NCBI GenBank assembly: GCA_036009625.1
Contig: DASYLJ010000115.1
Span: forward strand, 10,916-74,915
Direction of reading: 5' to 3'
From: DASYLJ01 sp036009625
Lineage (GTDB): Bacteria > Desulfobacterota > Binatia > DP-6
DNA length: 64,000 nt
Below the pieces are notes generated by a model. That model was not told the origin of the DNA. It saw only the letters and a list, made by a program, of their open reading frames with translations, and made no database searches. Shown here one piece after another: positions 7,819 through 16,365 of the stretch; the first letter of the stretch is position 1, and each line of letters begins with the position of its first letter. The position numbers were made by a program, and so were the translations under genes.

Positions 7819-8549
7819 CGCGAGCGCAGGAACAGCCCGAGGGCCATCGAGATGCCGACCGCGACCACGAACGCGCGCACGACGTTCGGCGGCAGCCGTC
7901 GCGCGATGGCGGCGCTGCCCCACGAGCCGAGCACCTGGCCCGCCGTCAGGACGAGCGCGTCCTGGGGATTCACGGTGCCGCTGGCGATGAAGTAGAGCGC
8001 CGCGATGCCGTTGATCCAGATGGCGTAGACGTTCCGCACCGCGATCATCCGGTGGATGCCGGTGAATCCCATCAGCGCCAGGCCGGCGAGCATCATGATG
8101 CCGATGCCGGCGCCGAAGTATCCGCCATAGATCGAGACGAACAGCTGGTACGCGATGGCCGACGCCCAGTGCGGATGCTGCGGGATGCCATCCGCCGTGA
8201 CCGGGGTGCGGCTGCGCAGCGCGGTCGTGATGGGGCCGGACAACGCGAACAGCGCGGTCGCGAACGCGATCAGCCAGGGGACGAGCCAGTCGAAGACGCG
8301 CTCGGGCGTGCGCAACAGGAGCCAGGCGCCGATGAGGCCGCCCGCGATCGACGGCAGGCTGAGCCAGATGATCCAACGACGCAGCCCCGTCAGCTCGCGC
8401 CGGAATCCCCAGAGGGCGGCGATGGAGCCCGGGGCCAGCGAGACGGTGTTGGTGGCGTTCGCGAGGATGGCGGGCCGCCCGAGCCACACCAGCACCGGAA
8501 AGGTGATGAGCGAGCCGCCCCCCGCAATCGCGTTGATCGCGCCCGCCAC
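7815..8549 (-). CDS. TauE/SafE family permease
   Basis: A multi-spanning membrane protein of about 244 residues with eight likely helices and the family signature AGAINAIAGGGSLITFPVL near the N-terminus. TauE/SafE proteins export or import sulfite, sulfonates or small organic acids. The GTG at 8549 is the first usual start, but it would cut the first helix. The open frame continues to the previous gene's stop, and a CTG at 8591 would restore a complete first helix (LASSDAIILFVAATVAGAIN), so the real start may be unusual. The gene follows the PPOX gene on the same strand and is convergent with the aldolase (shared CTAG). Confidence 0.82.
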   Translation of the reverse strand: MAGAINAIAGGGSLITFPVLVWLGRPAILANATNTVSLAPGSIAALWGFRRELTGLRRWIIWLSLPSIAGGLIGAWLLLRTPERVFDWLVPWLIAFATALFALSGPITTALRSRTPVTADGIPQHPHWASAIAYQLFVSIYGGYFGAGIGIMMLAGLALMGFTGIHRMIAVRNVYAIWINGIAALYFIASGTVNPQDALVLTAGQVLGSWGSAAIARRLPPNVVRAFVVAVGISMALGLFLRSR

Positions 8550-8597
8550 GGTGGCGGCGACGAACAGGATGATGGCGTCGGAGGAGGCCAGGACGAC

Positions 8598-9062
8598 TCA
8601 GTAGACGCCGGCGCCCAGCTTCGCATGATCCCAGCTCGCGACGTGCTCGGGATGCACGCGGACGACGAGGCGCTTCTCCGCCTGGCCTCGCATGAGCTCG
8701 CGCATGCCCTCGCCGGAGCCCTGCCCATACTTGACGTTCACGCGCTCGAGCAGGTCGAGCACGTGCTCGGTGTCGGGGTCGAGCGTCGCCTTGCCGCGGA
8801 TCAGCAGGCCCTTCAGCTCGGGGTAGGTGCGGCCGCTCTCGAGCAGCAGCGCACAGCGCGGGTCGCGTCGCAGGTTCACCGACTTCTGCGATTTCTGGAA
8901 CGTCGTCATCACCACCATGCCGTCGGGATCGACCGCGTACCACATGGCCACCGGATGCGGGTACCCGTGGCGGTCGAGGCTGGTGAGGATGATCGTGTGC
9001 GATGTCTCGAGGTACGCCCGCTGCTCCTCCGGCGTGAGTGCGATGGCCTGGCGTCGATTCAT
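8598..9062 (-). CDS. PPOX-fold, F420- or FMN-dependent oxidoreductase
   Basis: The 154-residue protein has the split-barrel fold of the pyridoxamine-phosphate-oxidase superfamily: HTIILTSLDRHGYPHPVAM, then FQKSQKSVNLRRDP and LLIRGKATL. Size and motifs fit the class often called PPOX-class F420-dependent enzymes, which reduce unsaturated small molecules, but FMN use cannot be excluded from sequence. ATG 9062 is the only sensible start. The downstream TauE/SafE gene follows closely on the same strand and may be cotranscribed. Confidence 0.8.
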   Translation of the reverse strand: MNRRQAIALTPEEQRAYLETSHTIILTSLDRHGYPHPVAMWYAVDPDGMVVMTTFQKSQKSVNLRRDPRCALLLESGRTYPELKGLLIRGKATLDPDTEHVLDLLERVNVKYGQGSGEGMRELMRGQAEKRLVVRVHPEHVASWDHAKLGAGVY

Positions 9063-9141
9063 GCGGGTTCCTTAGTACGGCCCGCGAGGCTGCGGCAAAC
9101 CGCGCTTTGTCATCGATGCGGTGAGCGGCTATGCGGGATCG

Positions 9142-9660
9142 ATGCGACGCACCATCTTCGACGGCCGGGTCGTCCATCTCGGCATCGAGTCGGTCCAGCT
9201 GCCGAACGGCGCCACCATCGACCTCGAGGTGATTCGACATCCTGGGGCGTCGGCCGTGGTCGCGGTCGATGAGCAGGACCGGGTCGTCCTGATCCGCCAG
9301 TACCGGCACGCCGGCGGCGGCTATCTCTGGGAGCTGCCGGCGGGTGTCCTGGACGCACCGGACGAGCCGCCGGAAGCGTGTGCCGCGCGCGAGCTCCAGG
9401 AGGAGACGGGCCTGACGGCGACCGAGATCACGCGCCTCGGCAGCGTGCTGCCCACGCCCGGTTACAGCGACGAGCGCATCCATCTGTTTCTGGCGCGCGG
9501 CCTGCGCGAGGGCGAGACCAATCGGGGCGCGGACGAGGACATCGCCGAGACGCGTCGCGTCCCATTGTCCGAGGCGCTCGAGATGGTGCGTCGCGGCGAC
9601 ATCGTCGACGGCAAGACGGTGGCGGGGTTGCACCTCGCGGCAGCAATGCTCCTGAATTGA
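9142..9660 (+). CDS. NUDIX hydrolase, ADP-ribose pyrophosphatase type
   Basis: The 172-residue product carries a complete NUDIX box, beginning GVLDAPDEPPE and ending RELQEETGL, preceded by the strand ELPAGV typical of the NudF branch. The proline about 15 residues after the box (PTPGYSDERIHLFLA) also fits ADP-ribose pyrophosphatases, which split ADP-ribose to AMP and ribose 5-phosphate. An in-frame GTG at 9121 would add seven residues; ATG 9142 was preferred because homologous proteins begin near MRRTIFDG. The gene lies head to head with the PPOX gene. Confidence 0.88.
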   Translation: MRRTIFDGRVVHLGIESVQLPNGATIDLEVIRHPGASAVVAVDEQDRVVLIRQYRHAGGGYLWELPAGVLDAPDEPPEACAARELQEETGLTATEITRLGSVLPTPGYSDERIHLFLARGLREGETNRGADEDIAETRRVPLSEALEMVRRGDIVDGKTVAGLHLAAAMLLN

Positions 9661-9695
9661 CTTACCCATAGCCCGCCTCGTACTGTCCGCCCGCC

Positions 9696-10904
9696 ATGGC
9701 CCACGTGACCTTCAAGCAGATGATGAATGAGGTCGTCGCCTACGGCAGCTGCTGCGAGTGCGGCACCTGCGTGCTGGTCTGTCCGCACAACGTCATCGAC
9801 TACATCGACGGCAAGCCCAAGCAGGTGGCGAAGAAGGACGGCGTGTTCGACTTCTGCGGCATCAGCCAGGGCATCGGGTGCGACGTGTGCGCGCAGGTGT
9901 GTCCCCGTCTCGGCATCCGCGAGTTCGATCTGCGCGACGCCGTGCATCCGATGGAGCCGGGTGTCTACGAGGGTGTCTTCGGCCGCTATCGACGCGTCGT
10001 CGCCGCACGCTGCAAGGATCCGGAGATCCTGGCGCGCTGCCAGGACGGCGGTGTCGTCACGGCCATCCTGGCACACGGGCTGCGCGAGGGTATCTTCGAC
10101 GGCGCGTGCGTGTCGGCGGCCGACGACGACATGCCGGCGGCGCCGAAGCCGAAGGTCGTCACCACGGTCGACCAGGCCATCGGCAGCGCCAGCTCCTGGT
10201 ACACCTACTGCCCGAACGACCTCGCGCTCGCCGACGCCGAGCGCATGGGGCTCAAGAAGGTCGCCTTCGTCGGCGTACCCTGCCAGATCACGCCGATCCG
10301 CAAGATCCAGCAGGCCGACACCGCGTTCATCACCAACGGCCGCAAGAAGGAGAAGCACATCGAGCGGCAGACGAAGTTCCTGAAGGGCTTCGGCGAGATC
10401 GTCGACTTCACCATCGGTCTCCTCTGCACCGAGGTCTTCACCTACGAAGGCCTCATGGTGAAGAAGATCCAGGAGGAGATGGGCATTCCCCTCACGGACG
10501 TGAAGAAGTTCAACGTCAAGGGGAAGGTGATGGTCTACAAGAAGGACGGTGAGATCGTGGAGATGAGCCTCCACAAGGCGCAGGAGTACGCCCGTCCCGA
10601 GTGTCACCACTGCGGTGACTTCACCGCCGAGCTCGCCGACATCTCGTGCGGCGGCGTCGCGTGCATGGACTGGACGATCACCGTGCTGCGCTCCAAGCGT
10701 GGCGAGGAGCTGTTCGACGACATGGTGCGCCGGGGTCTCATCGAGACGCGCCCCATGGAGGAGTTCGAGAACTCCATGAAGGTCATGCTGCGGCTGACCA
10801 AGAAGCAGCGCGATCGTGTGCCGGTGCCGCCAAGTCGCCCGCGTCGCTACGTGCGGCCCGAGGGATATCCGCCCGTCGGGTCCGATCCGTCGACCACCGA
10901 CTGA
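9696..10904 (+). CDS. FrhB-type coenzyme F420 hydrogenase/dehydrogenase beta subunit family protein
   Basis: The 402-residue protein begins with a ferredoxin-like part: C19-x2-C22-x2-C25-x3-C29-P and a second set with C54, C62, C65 and C69-P. An FrhB/FdhB domain follows, with FVGVPCQITPIRKI and a late Cys cluster (CHHCGDFTAELADISCGG). Members bind FAD and iron-sulfur clusters and pass electrons between F420 or NAD(P)H and a partner subunit. No hydrogenase or formate dehydrogenase subunit is adjacent, so the partner is unknown. No Shine-Dalgarno precedes ATG 9696. The 3' end overlaps the convergent patatin gene by 58 bp. Confidence 0.82.
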   Translation: MAHVTFKQMMNEVVAYGSCCECGTCVLVCPHNVIDYIDGKPKQVAKKDGVFDFCGISQGIGCDVCAQVCPRLGIREFDLRDAVHPMEPGVYEGVFGRYRRVVAARCKDPEILARCQDGGVVTAILAHGLREGIFDGACVSAADDDMPAAPKPKVVTTVDQAIGSASSWYTYCPNDLALADAERMGLKKVAFVGVPCQITPIRKIQQADTAFITNGRKKEKHIERQTKFLKGFGEIVDFTIGLLCTEVFTYEGLMVKKIQEEMGIPLTDVKKFNVKGKVMVYKKDGEIVEMSLHKAQEYARPECHHCGDFTAELADISCGGVACMDWTITVLRSKRGEELFDDMVRRGLIETRPMEEFENSMKVMLRLTKKQRDRVPVPPSRPRRYVRPEGYPPVGSDPSTTD

Positions 10905-12136
10905 TCGTCGGCGAACAGCGCCAGCAGCTCGTCACCGCGCGCGGCGGCGTCGGCGCGTCCGAGCGCGATCAGGTGCGTCGCGTAGCAGCGGTCGAAGAAG
11001 AGGTACGACAGCAGATCGGCCTCCTCGACGACGCCGTGGACGGCGTAGCGGACGACGGCGTCGGACAGCCAGTCGCGTATTCCGCGCGCGCGCCGCTGAT
11101 GCCGCAGGCACTCCGATGCCATGACGCCGAGATCGCGCGACGGCTGCAAGTAGAGGTTGCGCACGATGCGGTACGGCGTGCCGCGGAGCGCGCGGATCGT
11201 CTCGTTGATGCGCGGAAGGAACTCGGGGCCGTAGGCGCGTACGCCGGTGTCGAGGATGGCGTTCACGAGCTGCAGGCGGTCGACGTCGTAGTCGATGTGG
11301 TCGAGGAGGAGGGCGTTCAGCACCTTGCCGGTGAGGTACGTGAGCGAGGCGTAGCTCTCCTCGCGGGCGGGGGCGAGGGCCGCCTCCTCCTCGGGCGTCG
11401 GGACGTGGCGGAGCCCGACCACGAGCAGTCGATCGACGCCGAGGCGAAGCGCCGGGGCGAGCGGCGTGTTGAGGCGTAGCCCGCCGTCGCAGAAGTAGTG
11501 CCCGTCCACCTTGAGCGCGGGGAAAAGGAACGGGATCGCGGCGGACGCGAGGGCGTGCGCCGGGGTGATCGCCGTCGGCCTCGCGATCACGAAGGGATCG
11601 CGCGCCCAGCCGTCGAGCTTGCCGCCACGGCGATCGACCCAGACCACCGATTTGCCGGTGGCGATGTCGGTCGCCGCGATGGCGAGGGCGTCGATGTGCC
11701 CGCCGTCGATGCGGTCGCGTAGACGGTTCCACGGGATGGTCTCGCGGACGAGCCGCTCCAGCGGACGGGTGTCGAGCAGGCCGGAGAGGCGATCGCCCTT
11801 GGGAATGGCCGCGCCGAGACCGAACAGCCGCCAGGGAAGACGCACCACGTCGACTAGGCCGAGCTGATACACCCCGCCCACATCGAGGTTGCTCCAGACG
11901 TCGGCCAGGCGTCCGCCGGCGCCCTCGGAGCCCATCGTCGCGGCCACGTAGCAGGCGTGGATGGCGCCGACGCTGGTGCCCGTCACCACGTCGAGCCGGA
12001 GCGGATGGCCGAGCCGGCGGGGTAGCTCGTCGAGCACCCAGGACAGCACGCCGACCTCGTAGGCACCGCGGGCCCCACCCCCCGACAGCACCAGCCCGAT
12101 GCGGGGCCGCGATGCCCCCGAACCCACGTTCTCCAC
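10847..12136 (-). CDS. patatin-like phospholipase/acyl hydrolase
   Basis: The 429-residue protein has the patatin catalytic set: oxyanion loop SGGGARG (about 18-24), nucleophile elbow GTSVG with Ser55, and the catalytic aspartate in CDGGLR. A long C-terminal helical extension follows. It probably deacylates phospholipids or other acyl esters in the cytoplasm or at the membrane. The frame extends to 12214, but the GTG at 12136 is preferred because the catalytic domain begins soon after it and the longer form would run into the ribosome site of the divergent thiolase gene. The tail overlaps the FrhB-type gene. Confidence 0.87.
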   Translation of the reverse strand: MENVGSGASRPRIGLVLSGGGARGAYEVGVLSWVLDELPRRLGHPLRLDVVTGTSVGAIHACYVAATMGSEGAGGRLADVWSNLDVGGVYQLGLVDVVRLPWRLFGLGAAIPKGDRLSGLLDTRPLERLVRETIPWNRLRDRIDGGHIDALAIAATDIATGKSVVWVDRRGGKLDGWARDPFVIARPTAITPAHALASAAIPFLFPALKVDGHYFCDGGLRLNTPLAPALRLGVDRLLVVGLRHVPTPEEEAALAPAREESYASLTYLTGKVLNALLLDHIDYDVDRLQLVNAILDTGVRAYGPEFLPRINETIRALRGTPYRIVRNLYLQPSRDLGVMASECLRHQRRARGIRDWLSDAVVRYAVHGVVEEADLLSYLFFDRCYATHLIALGRADAAARGDELLALFADDQSVVDGSDPTGGYPSGRT

Positions 12137-12228
12137 GCGTCCTCGGGATAGCGTAGACTTTGCACGCTGTGCTACTGTCCGACCCCTCGCTTCACCATCC
12201 CGAGCCACGCTCAAGGAGGTCCCTTTCC

Positions 12229-13416
12229 ATGGCCAAAGCCGTCATCGTCAGTGCAGCACGTACCGCCATCGGCACCCTCGCTGGTGCCCTCGCGCAGCAG
12301 CCCGCCACCAAGCTCGGCGCCATCGCGGTCCGTGAGGCCATGCAGCGGGCGAACCTCAGCCCCGAGCAGGTCGACGAGGTGATCCTTGGCCATGTGCTTC
12401 CGGCCGGGCTCGGACTGAACGCGGGACGCGTCGCCGCAATCGAGGCCGGAGTTCCGAAAGAGAAGACCAGCTTCACCATCAACAAGGCGTGCGGCTCGGG
12501 TCTGAAGGCGGCCATCCTGGCGGCGCAGTCGGTGATGCTGGGCGACAACGACATCATCGTCGCCGGCGGCATGGAGAGCATGAGCGGTGCGCCGTACATC
12601 CTGAAGAAGGCACGCTTCGGCGTCCGCATGGGGCATGATCAGCTGCTCGACTCGATGATCGCCGACGGCCTCACCTGTCCGATCAACCATGTCCACATGG
12701 GGATCACGGCCGAGAACGTCGCGGCCAAGTACAGCATCAGCCGGGAAGAGCAGGACGAGTTCGCCGCGGAGAGCCAGCAGAAGGCGGGCGCCGCCATCGA
12801 CGGCGGCAAGTTCAAGAAGGAGATCGTCGGCGTCGACGTGCCCGGTGCGAAGAAGGGCGAGACCTTCAAGTTCGAGACCGACGAGCATCCGCGTCCCAGC
12901 ACCACCAAGGAGAAGCTCGGGCCGCTGCGGCCGGCGTTCAAGCCCGACGGTGGCACCGTCACCGCCGGCAATGCCTCCGGCATCAACGACGGTGGCGCCG
13001 CGGTGGTCGTCATGTCCGACGTCAAGGCGAAGGAGCTCGGGCTCACGCCGCTGGCCACGATCCGCTCCTACGCGTCGGCCGGCGTCGATCCGGCCATCAT
13101 GGGCATGGGCCCCTGGCCGTCGTGCGAGAAGGCGCTGCAGCGCGCCGGGCTGCGCAAGGAAGAGATCGACCTCTGGGAGCTGAACGAGGCGTTCGCGGCC
13201 CAGTCGCTCGGCGTCCTGCGCGAGCTCAACATCCCGCGCAACCGCGTCAACGTGAACGGTGGCGCCATCGCCCTCGGCCATCCCATCGGTGCCAGTGGCG
13301 CGCGCATCCTGGTGACGCTGCTCCACGCCATGGCCGATCGTGACGCGCGGCTCGGCGTGGCGTCGCTCTGCATCGGTGGCGGCCAGGGCATCGCCATGGT
13401 GGTGGAGCGGGCCTGA
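12229..13416 (+). CDS. acetyl-CoA acetyltransferase (thiolase)
   Basis: The 395-residue protein is a thiolase II-type enzyme joining two acetyl-CoA or cleaving 3-ketoacyl-CoA. The catalytic residues are all visible: acyl-carrying Cys88 in NKACGSG, His351 in GHPIGASG, and Cys381 in CIGGGQG. A near-perfect Shine-Dalgarno (AAGGAGGT, 12213-12220) fixes the start at ATG 12229, although the frame is open upstream. The HAD gene begins 13 bp after its stop. With the acyl-CoA dehydrogenases and enoyl-CoA hydratase elsewhere in the window it fits fatty-acid oxidation or acetoacetyl-CoA formation. Confidence 0.95.
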   Translation: MAKAVIVSAARTAIGTLAGALAQQPATKLGAIAVREAMQRANLSPEQVDEVILGHVLPAGLGLNAGRVAAIEAGVPKEKTSFTINKACGSGLKAAILAAQSVMLGDNDIIVAGGMESMSGAPYILKKARFGVRMGHDQLLDSMIADGLTCPINHVHMGITAENVAAKYSISREEQDEFAAESQQKAGAAIDGGKFKKEIVGVDVPGAKKGETFKFETDEHPRPSTTKEKLGPLRPAFKPDGGTVTAGNASGINDGGAAVVVMSDVKAKELGLTPLATIRSYASAGVDPAIMGMGPWPSCEKALQRAGLRKEEIDLWELNEAFAAQSLGVLRELNIPRNRVNVNGGAIALGHPIGASGARILVTLLHAMADRDARLGVASLCIGGGQGIAMVVERA

Positions 13417-13429
13417 TCGCAGGCCTCCC

Positions 13430-14122
13430 GTGGCCATCGCGGCGCTGTTCGACGTCGACGGCACGCTCATCGGGCGAAATTCCGCGGCGCTCTACATGAG
13501 CCACCTCCGGCGCACGGGCCAGGCCCGGCGCCGGGACCTCGCGCGCACGCTCTGGTTCCTGCTGCAGTACAAGCTCGGCCTCCTCGACATCCAGAGCGCG
13601 CTCGCCACCGGGATGAGCTGGGTGCGCGGGCGCGACGAGGCCGCGATGGCCGAGGACTGCCGCACCTGGTACGCGAACGAGGTGCGGGCGTACGTGTTCC
13701 CCGCGATGGCCAGGCTGGTGGAAGCACACCGCGAGGCGGGGCACCTGCCGGTGCTCCTCACCAGCGCGACGCGCTACCTCGCCGAGCCGCTGGGCGCCGA
13801 CCTCGGCATTCGTCATCACCTCGTATCGCAGCTGGTGGTGGCCGACGGCCGCTTCACCGGCGAAGCCGTTCGTCCGGTGTGCTATGGGAGAGGGAAGGTG
13901 TGGTGGGCAGAGCAGTTCGCGGCGACCCATGACGTGGATCTGGCCACGAGCTACTTCTACACCGATTCGATCACCGATCTGCCGGTGCTGGAGCTGGTCG
14001 GGCATCCGCGCGTGGTCCATCCTGACCCACGCCTGCGGCGGGTGGCGCAGCAACGGGGATGGACGATCCTGCGGCCGCGGCTCGGTGAAGTGAGCGAGGC
14101 GCCACTGGCGCTGGTGGGATGA
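13430..14122 (+). CDS. HAD-superfamily phosphatase (HAD-IB, SerB-like)
   Basis: The 230-residue product starts with the HAD nucleophile motif FDVDGTL (Asp8, Asp10). It has a helical cap, a second motif LTSAT, and the last acidic motif TDSITDLPVL, the pattern of HAD-IB hydrolases related to phosphoserine phosphatase. In many bacteria such proteins dephosphorylate a lipid or amino-acid phosphate; the exact substrate is unknown. GTG 13430 gives the family start MAIAALFDVDG; the longer frame is overlap with the thiolase gene. It lies in a plus-strand run from thiolase to dnaB. Confidence 0.85.
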   Translation: MAIAALFDVDGTLIGRNSAALYMSHLRRTGQARRRDLARTLWFLLQYKLGLLDIQSALATGMSWVRGRDEAAMAEDCRTWYANEVRAYVFPAMARLVEAHREAGHLPVLLTSATRYLAEPLGADLGIRHHLVSQLVVADGRFTGEAVRPVCYGRGKVWWAEQFAATHDVDLATSYFYTDSITDLPVLELVGHPRVVHPDPRLRRVAQQRGWTILRPRLGEVSEAPLALVG

Positions 14123-14146
14123 TGTGTACACGGAAGGAGCGGAGGC

Positions 14147-14365
14147 ATGGGGCGGAACGGACGGCGGAAGAAGACCAGCGCGGCCATGGCGGTCGCCCGC
14201 CCGGTCATCATGCTCGCGGGTGGCGCCGCAGCGGCGGTGGCCATGTGGCACGTGCTGACGCGCACGCCTGAGCCGGTGGCGTCGAGCGACGGTGCCGCCG
14301 CCGAGCAGCTGACGCAGCACGATCGGCAGGCTCTCGACCGGCTCTTCCACGACGCGCGGCCATAG
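14147..14365 (+). CDS. small single-helix membrane protein
   Basis: The 72-residue product has a basic N-terminus (GRNGRRKK), one membrane helix (about residues 16-38) and a charged C-terminal tail rich in Gln, Asp and Arg. AAGGAG at 14134-14139 is well placed before ATG 14147, which argues that it is translated. It sits between the HAD gene and dnaB, ending 2 bp before the dnaB start. No family recognised. Confidence 0.6.
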   Translation: MGRNGRRKKTSAAMAVARPVIMLAGGAAAAVAMWHVLTRTPEPVASSDGAAAEQLTQHDRQALDRLFHDARP

Positions 14366-14367
14366 GC

Positions 14368-15747
14368 ATGGCCAGCCTCGAGGACAATTTCCGACGGCTC
14401 CCACCGCAGAGCCTCGACGCCGAGGAGTCGGTGCTAGGCGGCATCCTGCTCGACAACCACGCCATCGACCGCGTGACCGAGCAGGTGCGGGTCGACGACT
14501 TCTACCGCGAGGCCCACCGCAAGATCTTCCGCGCCATGTTGTCGCTCTCCGAGCGCAACGAGCCGGCCGATCTGGTGACGCTGGCCGAGGTCCTGCGCGC
14601 GCGCGGCGAGCTCACCGACGTCGGCGGCTCGGCGTATCTCGCCGAGCTGGCCGAGCGCGTGCCCACGGCAGCCAACGTCGGCAACTATGCGAAGATCGTT
14701 CGCGAGAAGGCCATCTGCCGGAACCTGATCACGACCGCGACGGCGATCGCGCAGCGTGGCTACGATCCGGCGAACGACGTGAAGGAGCTGATGGATCGCG
14801 CCGAGCAGGAGATATTCTCCCTCTCGGAGCGCGAGGTGAAGCCGGCCTTCGTGCGCATCGATGCGCTGCTCGCCGAGACCTTCAAGACCATCGACCGTCT
14901 GGCCGCGAACAAGCAGTCGGTGACCGGCGTGCCCACCGGCTACACCGACCTCGACAACATGCTGGCGGGATTGCAGCCGTCGGACCTCATCATCATCGCG
15001 GCCCGGCCCAGCATGGGGAAGACGGCCTTCTGCCTGAACATCGCGGAGAACGCGGGCCTGCGCGCCGACGCCGGCGTCGCGGTCTTCTCGCTCGAAATGT
15101 CGAAAGAGCAGCTCGCGATGCGCATGCTGTGCTCGGAAGCGCGGGTGGATCTCTCGAAGGTCCGTACCGGCCACCTGAACGATCACGAGTTCCGCGAGCT
15201 CGCAGAGGCGGCGGCGCGACTGTCGTACGCGCCGATCTACATCGACGACACGCCGGCACTCTCGGTGCTCGAGCTGCGCTCCAAGGCGCGGCGTCTCAGC
15301 CGCGATCCGAACGCGAAACTCAAGCTGGTGGTCGTCGACTACCTGCAGCTGATGCGCGGCTCCGAGGGCAAGGACAGCCGCGAGCAGGAGATCTCCGAGA
15401 TATCCCGCTCGCTGAAGGCGCTCGCGAAAGAGCTGCACGTGCCGGTCATCGCGCTCTCGCAGCTGAACCGGCAGGTCGAGAGCCGGAGCCCGCCGCGGCC
15501 GCGACTGTCCGACCTGCGCGAATCGGGCGCCATCGAGCAGGACGCGGACGTCATCGCCTTCATCTACCGCGAGGAGGCGTACATCGAGGACACCGATAAG
15601 AAGGGCGTCGCGGAGATCATCATCGCCAAGCAGCGTAACGGGCCGGTCGGCTCGGTGGAGCTGACGTTTCTGCGCGAGTTCACGCGCTTCGAGAACCGCG
15701 AGATCGCCCACGACGAGCGCAGAGGGCAGGGCGGCGCCGGCAGCTGA
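14368..15747 (+). CDS. dnaB: replicative DNA helicase DnaB
   Basis: The 459-residue protein has the standard DnaB size and domains. The N-terminal helical domain begins PPQSLDAEESVLGGILLDN. A linker follows, then the RecA-like helicase domain with Walker A ARPSMGKTAF (about 212-221), Walker B KLVVVDYLQLM and the DLRESGAIEQDADVI segment near the C-terminus. It is the hexameric ring helicase that unwinds DNA at the replication fork and binds the primase. No intein or insertion is seen. The rplI and alr genes that often flank dnaB are absent; here it follows a small membrane protein and is convergent with thiE, the stops being adjacent. Confidence 0.97.
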   Translation: MASLEDNFRRLPPQSLDAEESVLGGILLDNHAIDRVTEQVRVDDFYREAHRKIFRAMLSLSERNEPADLVTLAEVLRARGELTDVGGSAYLAELAERVPTAANVGNYAKIVREKAICRNLITTATAIAQRGYDPANDVKELMDRAEQEIFSLSEREVKPAFVRIDALLAETFKTIDRLAANKQSVTGVPTGYTDLDNMLAGLQPSDLIIIAARPSMGKTAFCLNIAENAGLRADAGVAVFSLEMSKEQLAMRMLCSEARVDLSKVRTGHLNDHEFRELAEAAARLSYAPIYIDDTPALSVLELRSKARRLSRDPNAKLKLVVVDYLQLMRGSEGKDSREQEISEISRSLKALAKELHVPVIALSQLNRQVESRSPPRPRLSDLRESGAIEQDADVIAFIYREEAYIEDTDKKGVAEIIIAKQRNGPVGSVELTFLREFTRFENREIAHDERRGQGGAGS

Positions 15748-16365
15748 TCAGCCGAGCCGCGCCAGCAGGGCGCGGACCGCGGCGCTTGGATCGGGGGAAC
15801 GCACCAGGGCGGCGATCATGGCGACGGCGTCGGCACCGGCGGCGCGGACCTCCAGTGCGGTGGCGGGCGTGATGCCACCGATGGCCACGATGGGAATGCG
15901 CACCATCGCGCGGACGGTGCGCAGCAATTCGAGGCCGCGCGCCGGCCGGGCGTCGACCTTTGTCGTGGTATCGAAAATGGGTCCGACGCCGATGTAGTCC
16001 GCGCCACTGGCCTCGGCGATGCGAGCCTGCTCGGGGTCGTGGGTCGAGCAGCCGATGATCGCGCCAGGACCGAGCACCGCGCGGGCGGCCGGGATCGGCA
16101 GGTCGTCCTGGCCCACGTGCACCCCGTCGGCGCCAGCAGCGCGCGCGACGTCGGGTCGATCGTTGACGACGACGAGGGCCCCGTGGGCGCGGGCCAGCGG
16201 CATCACGGCGTCGGTCGCGGCGAGGAGATCCCGCGCCGACGCCTTCGGTAGGCGCATCTGCAGCAACCGCGCGCCGCCAGCGAGCAGTGCCGCCGCCAGG
16301 TCGACGGGCGACCGACGGGTGTCGATGGGATCGACGATGGCGTAGAGCGGCGGGAGCTGGATCAC
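15748..16365 (-). CDS. thiE: thiamine-phosphate synthase
   Basis: The 205-residue TIM-barrel protein shows ThiE hallmarks: LQMRLPKAS (pyrophosphate side), VNDRPDVARAAGADGVHVG, GCSTHDPEQA, and DYIGVGPIFDTTTK, which holds the conserved thiazole-phosphate contacts, then VAIGGIT. It joins hydroxymethylpyrimidine diphosphate and thiazole phosphate to give thiamine phosphate. The GTG start at 16365 overlaps the ntrC stop by four bases (GTGA), so translation is probably coupled to the ntrBC genes, an unusual partnership. The HMP kinase gene thiD is far away, at 53374. Confidence 0.93.
   Translation of the reverse strand: MIQLPPLYAIVDPIDTRRSPVDLAAALLAGGARLLQMRLPKASARDLLAATDAVMPLARAHGALVVVNDRPDVARAAGADGVHVGQDDLPIPAARAVLGPGAIIGCSTHDPEQARIAEASGADYIGVGPIFDTTTKVDARPARGLELLRTVRAMVRIPIVAIGGITPATALEVRAAGADAVAMIAALVRSPDPSAAVRALLARLG

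Noticed and set aside
7105..9669. An 854-residue minus-strand open frame
   Set aside because: It runs across four recognised genes on both strands with His/Arg-rich composition, the mark of a shadow frame in high-GC DNA.
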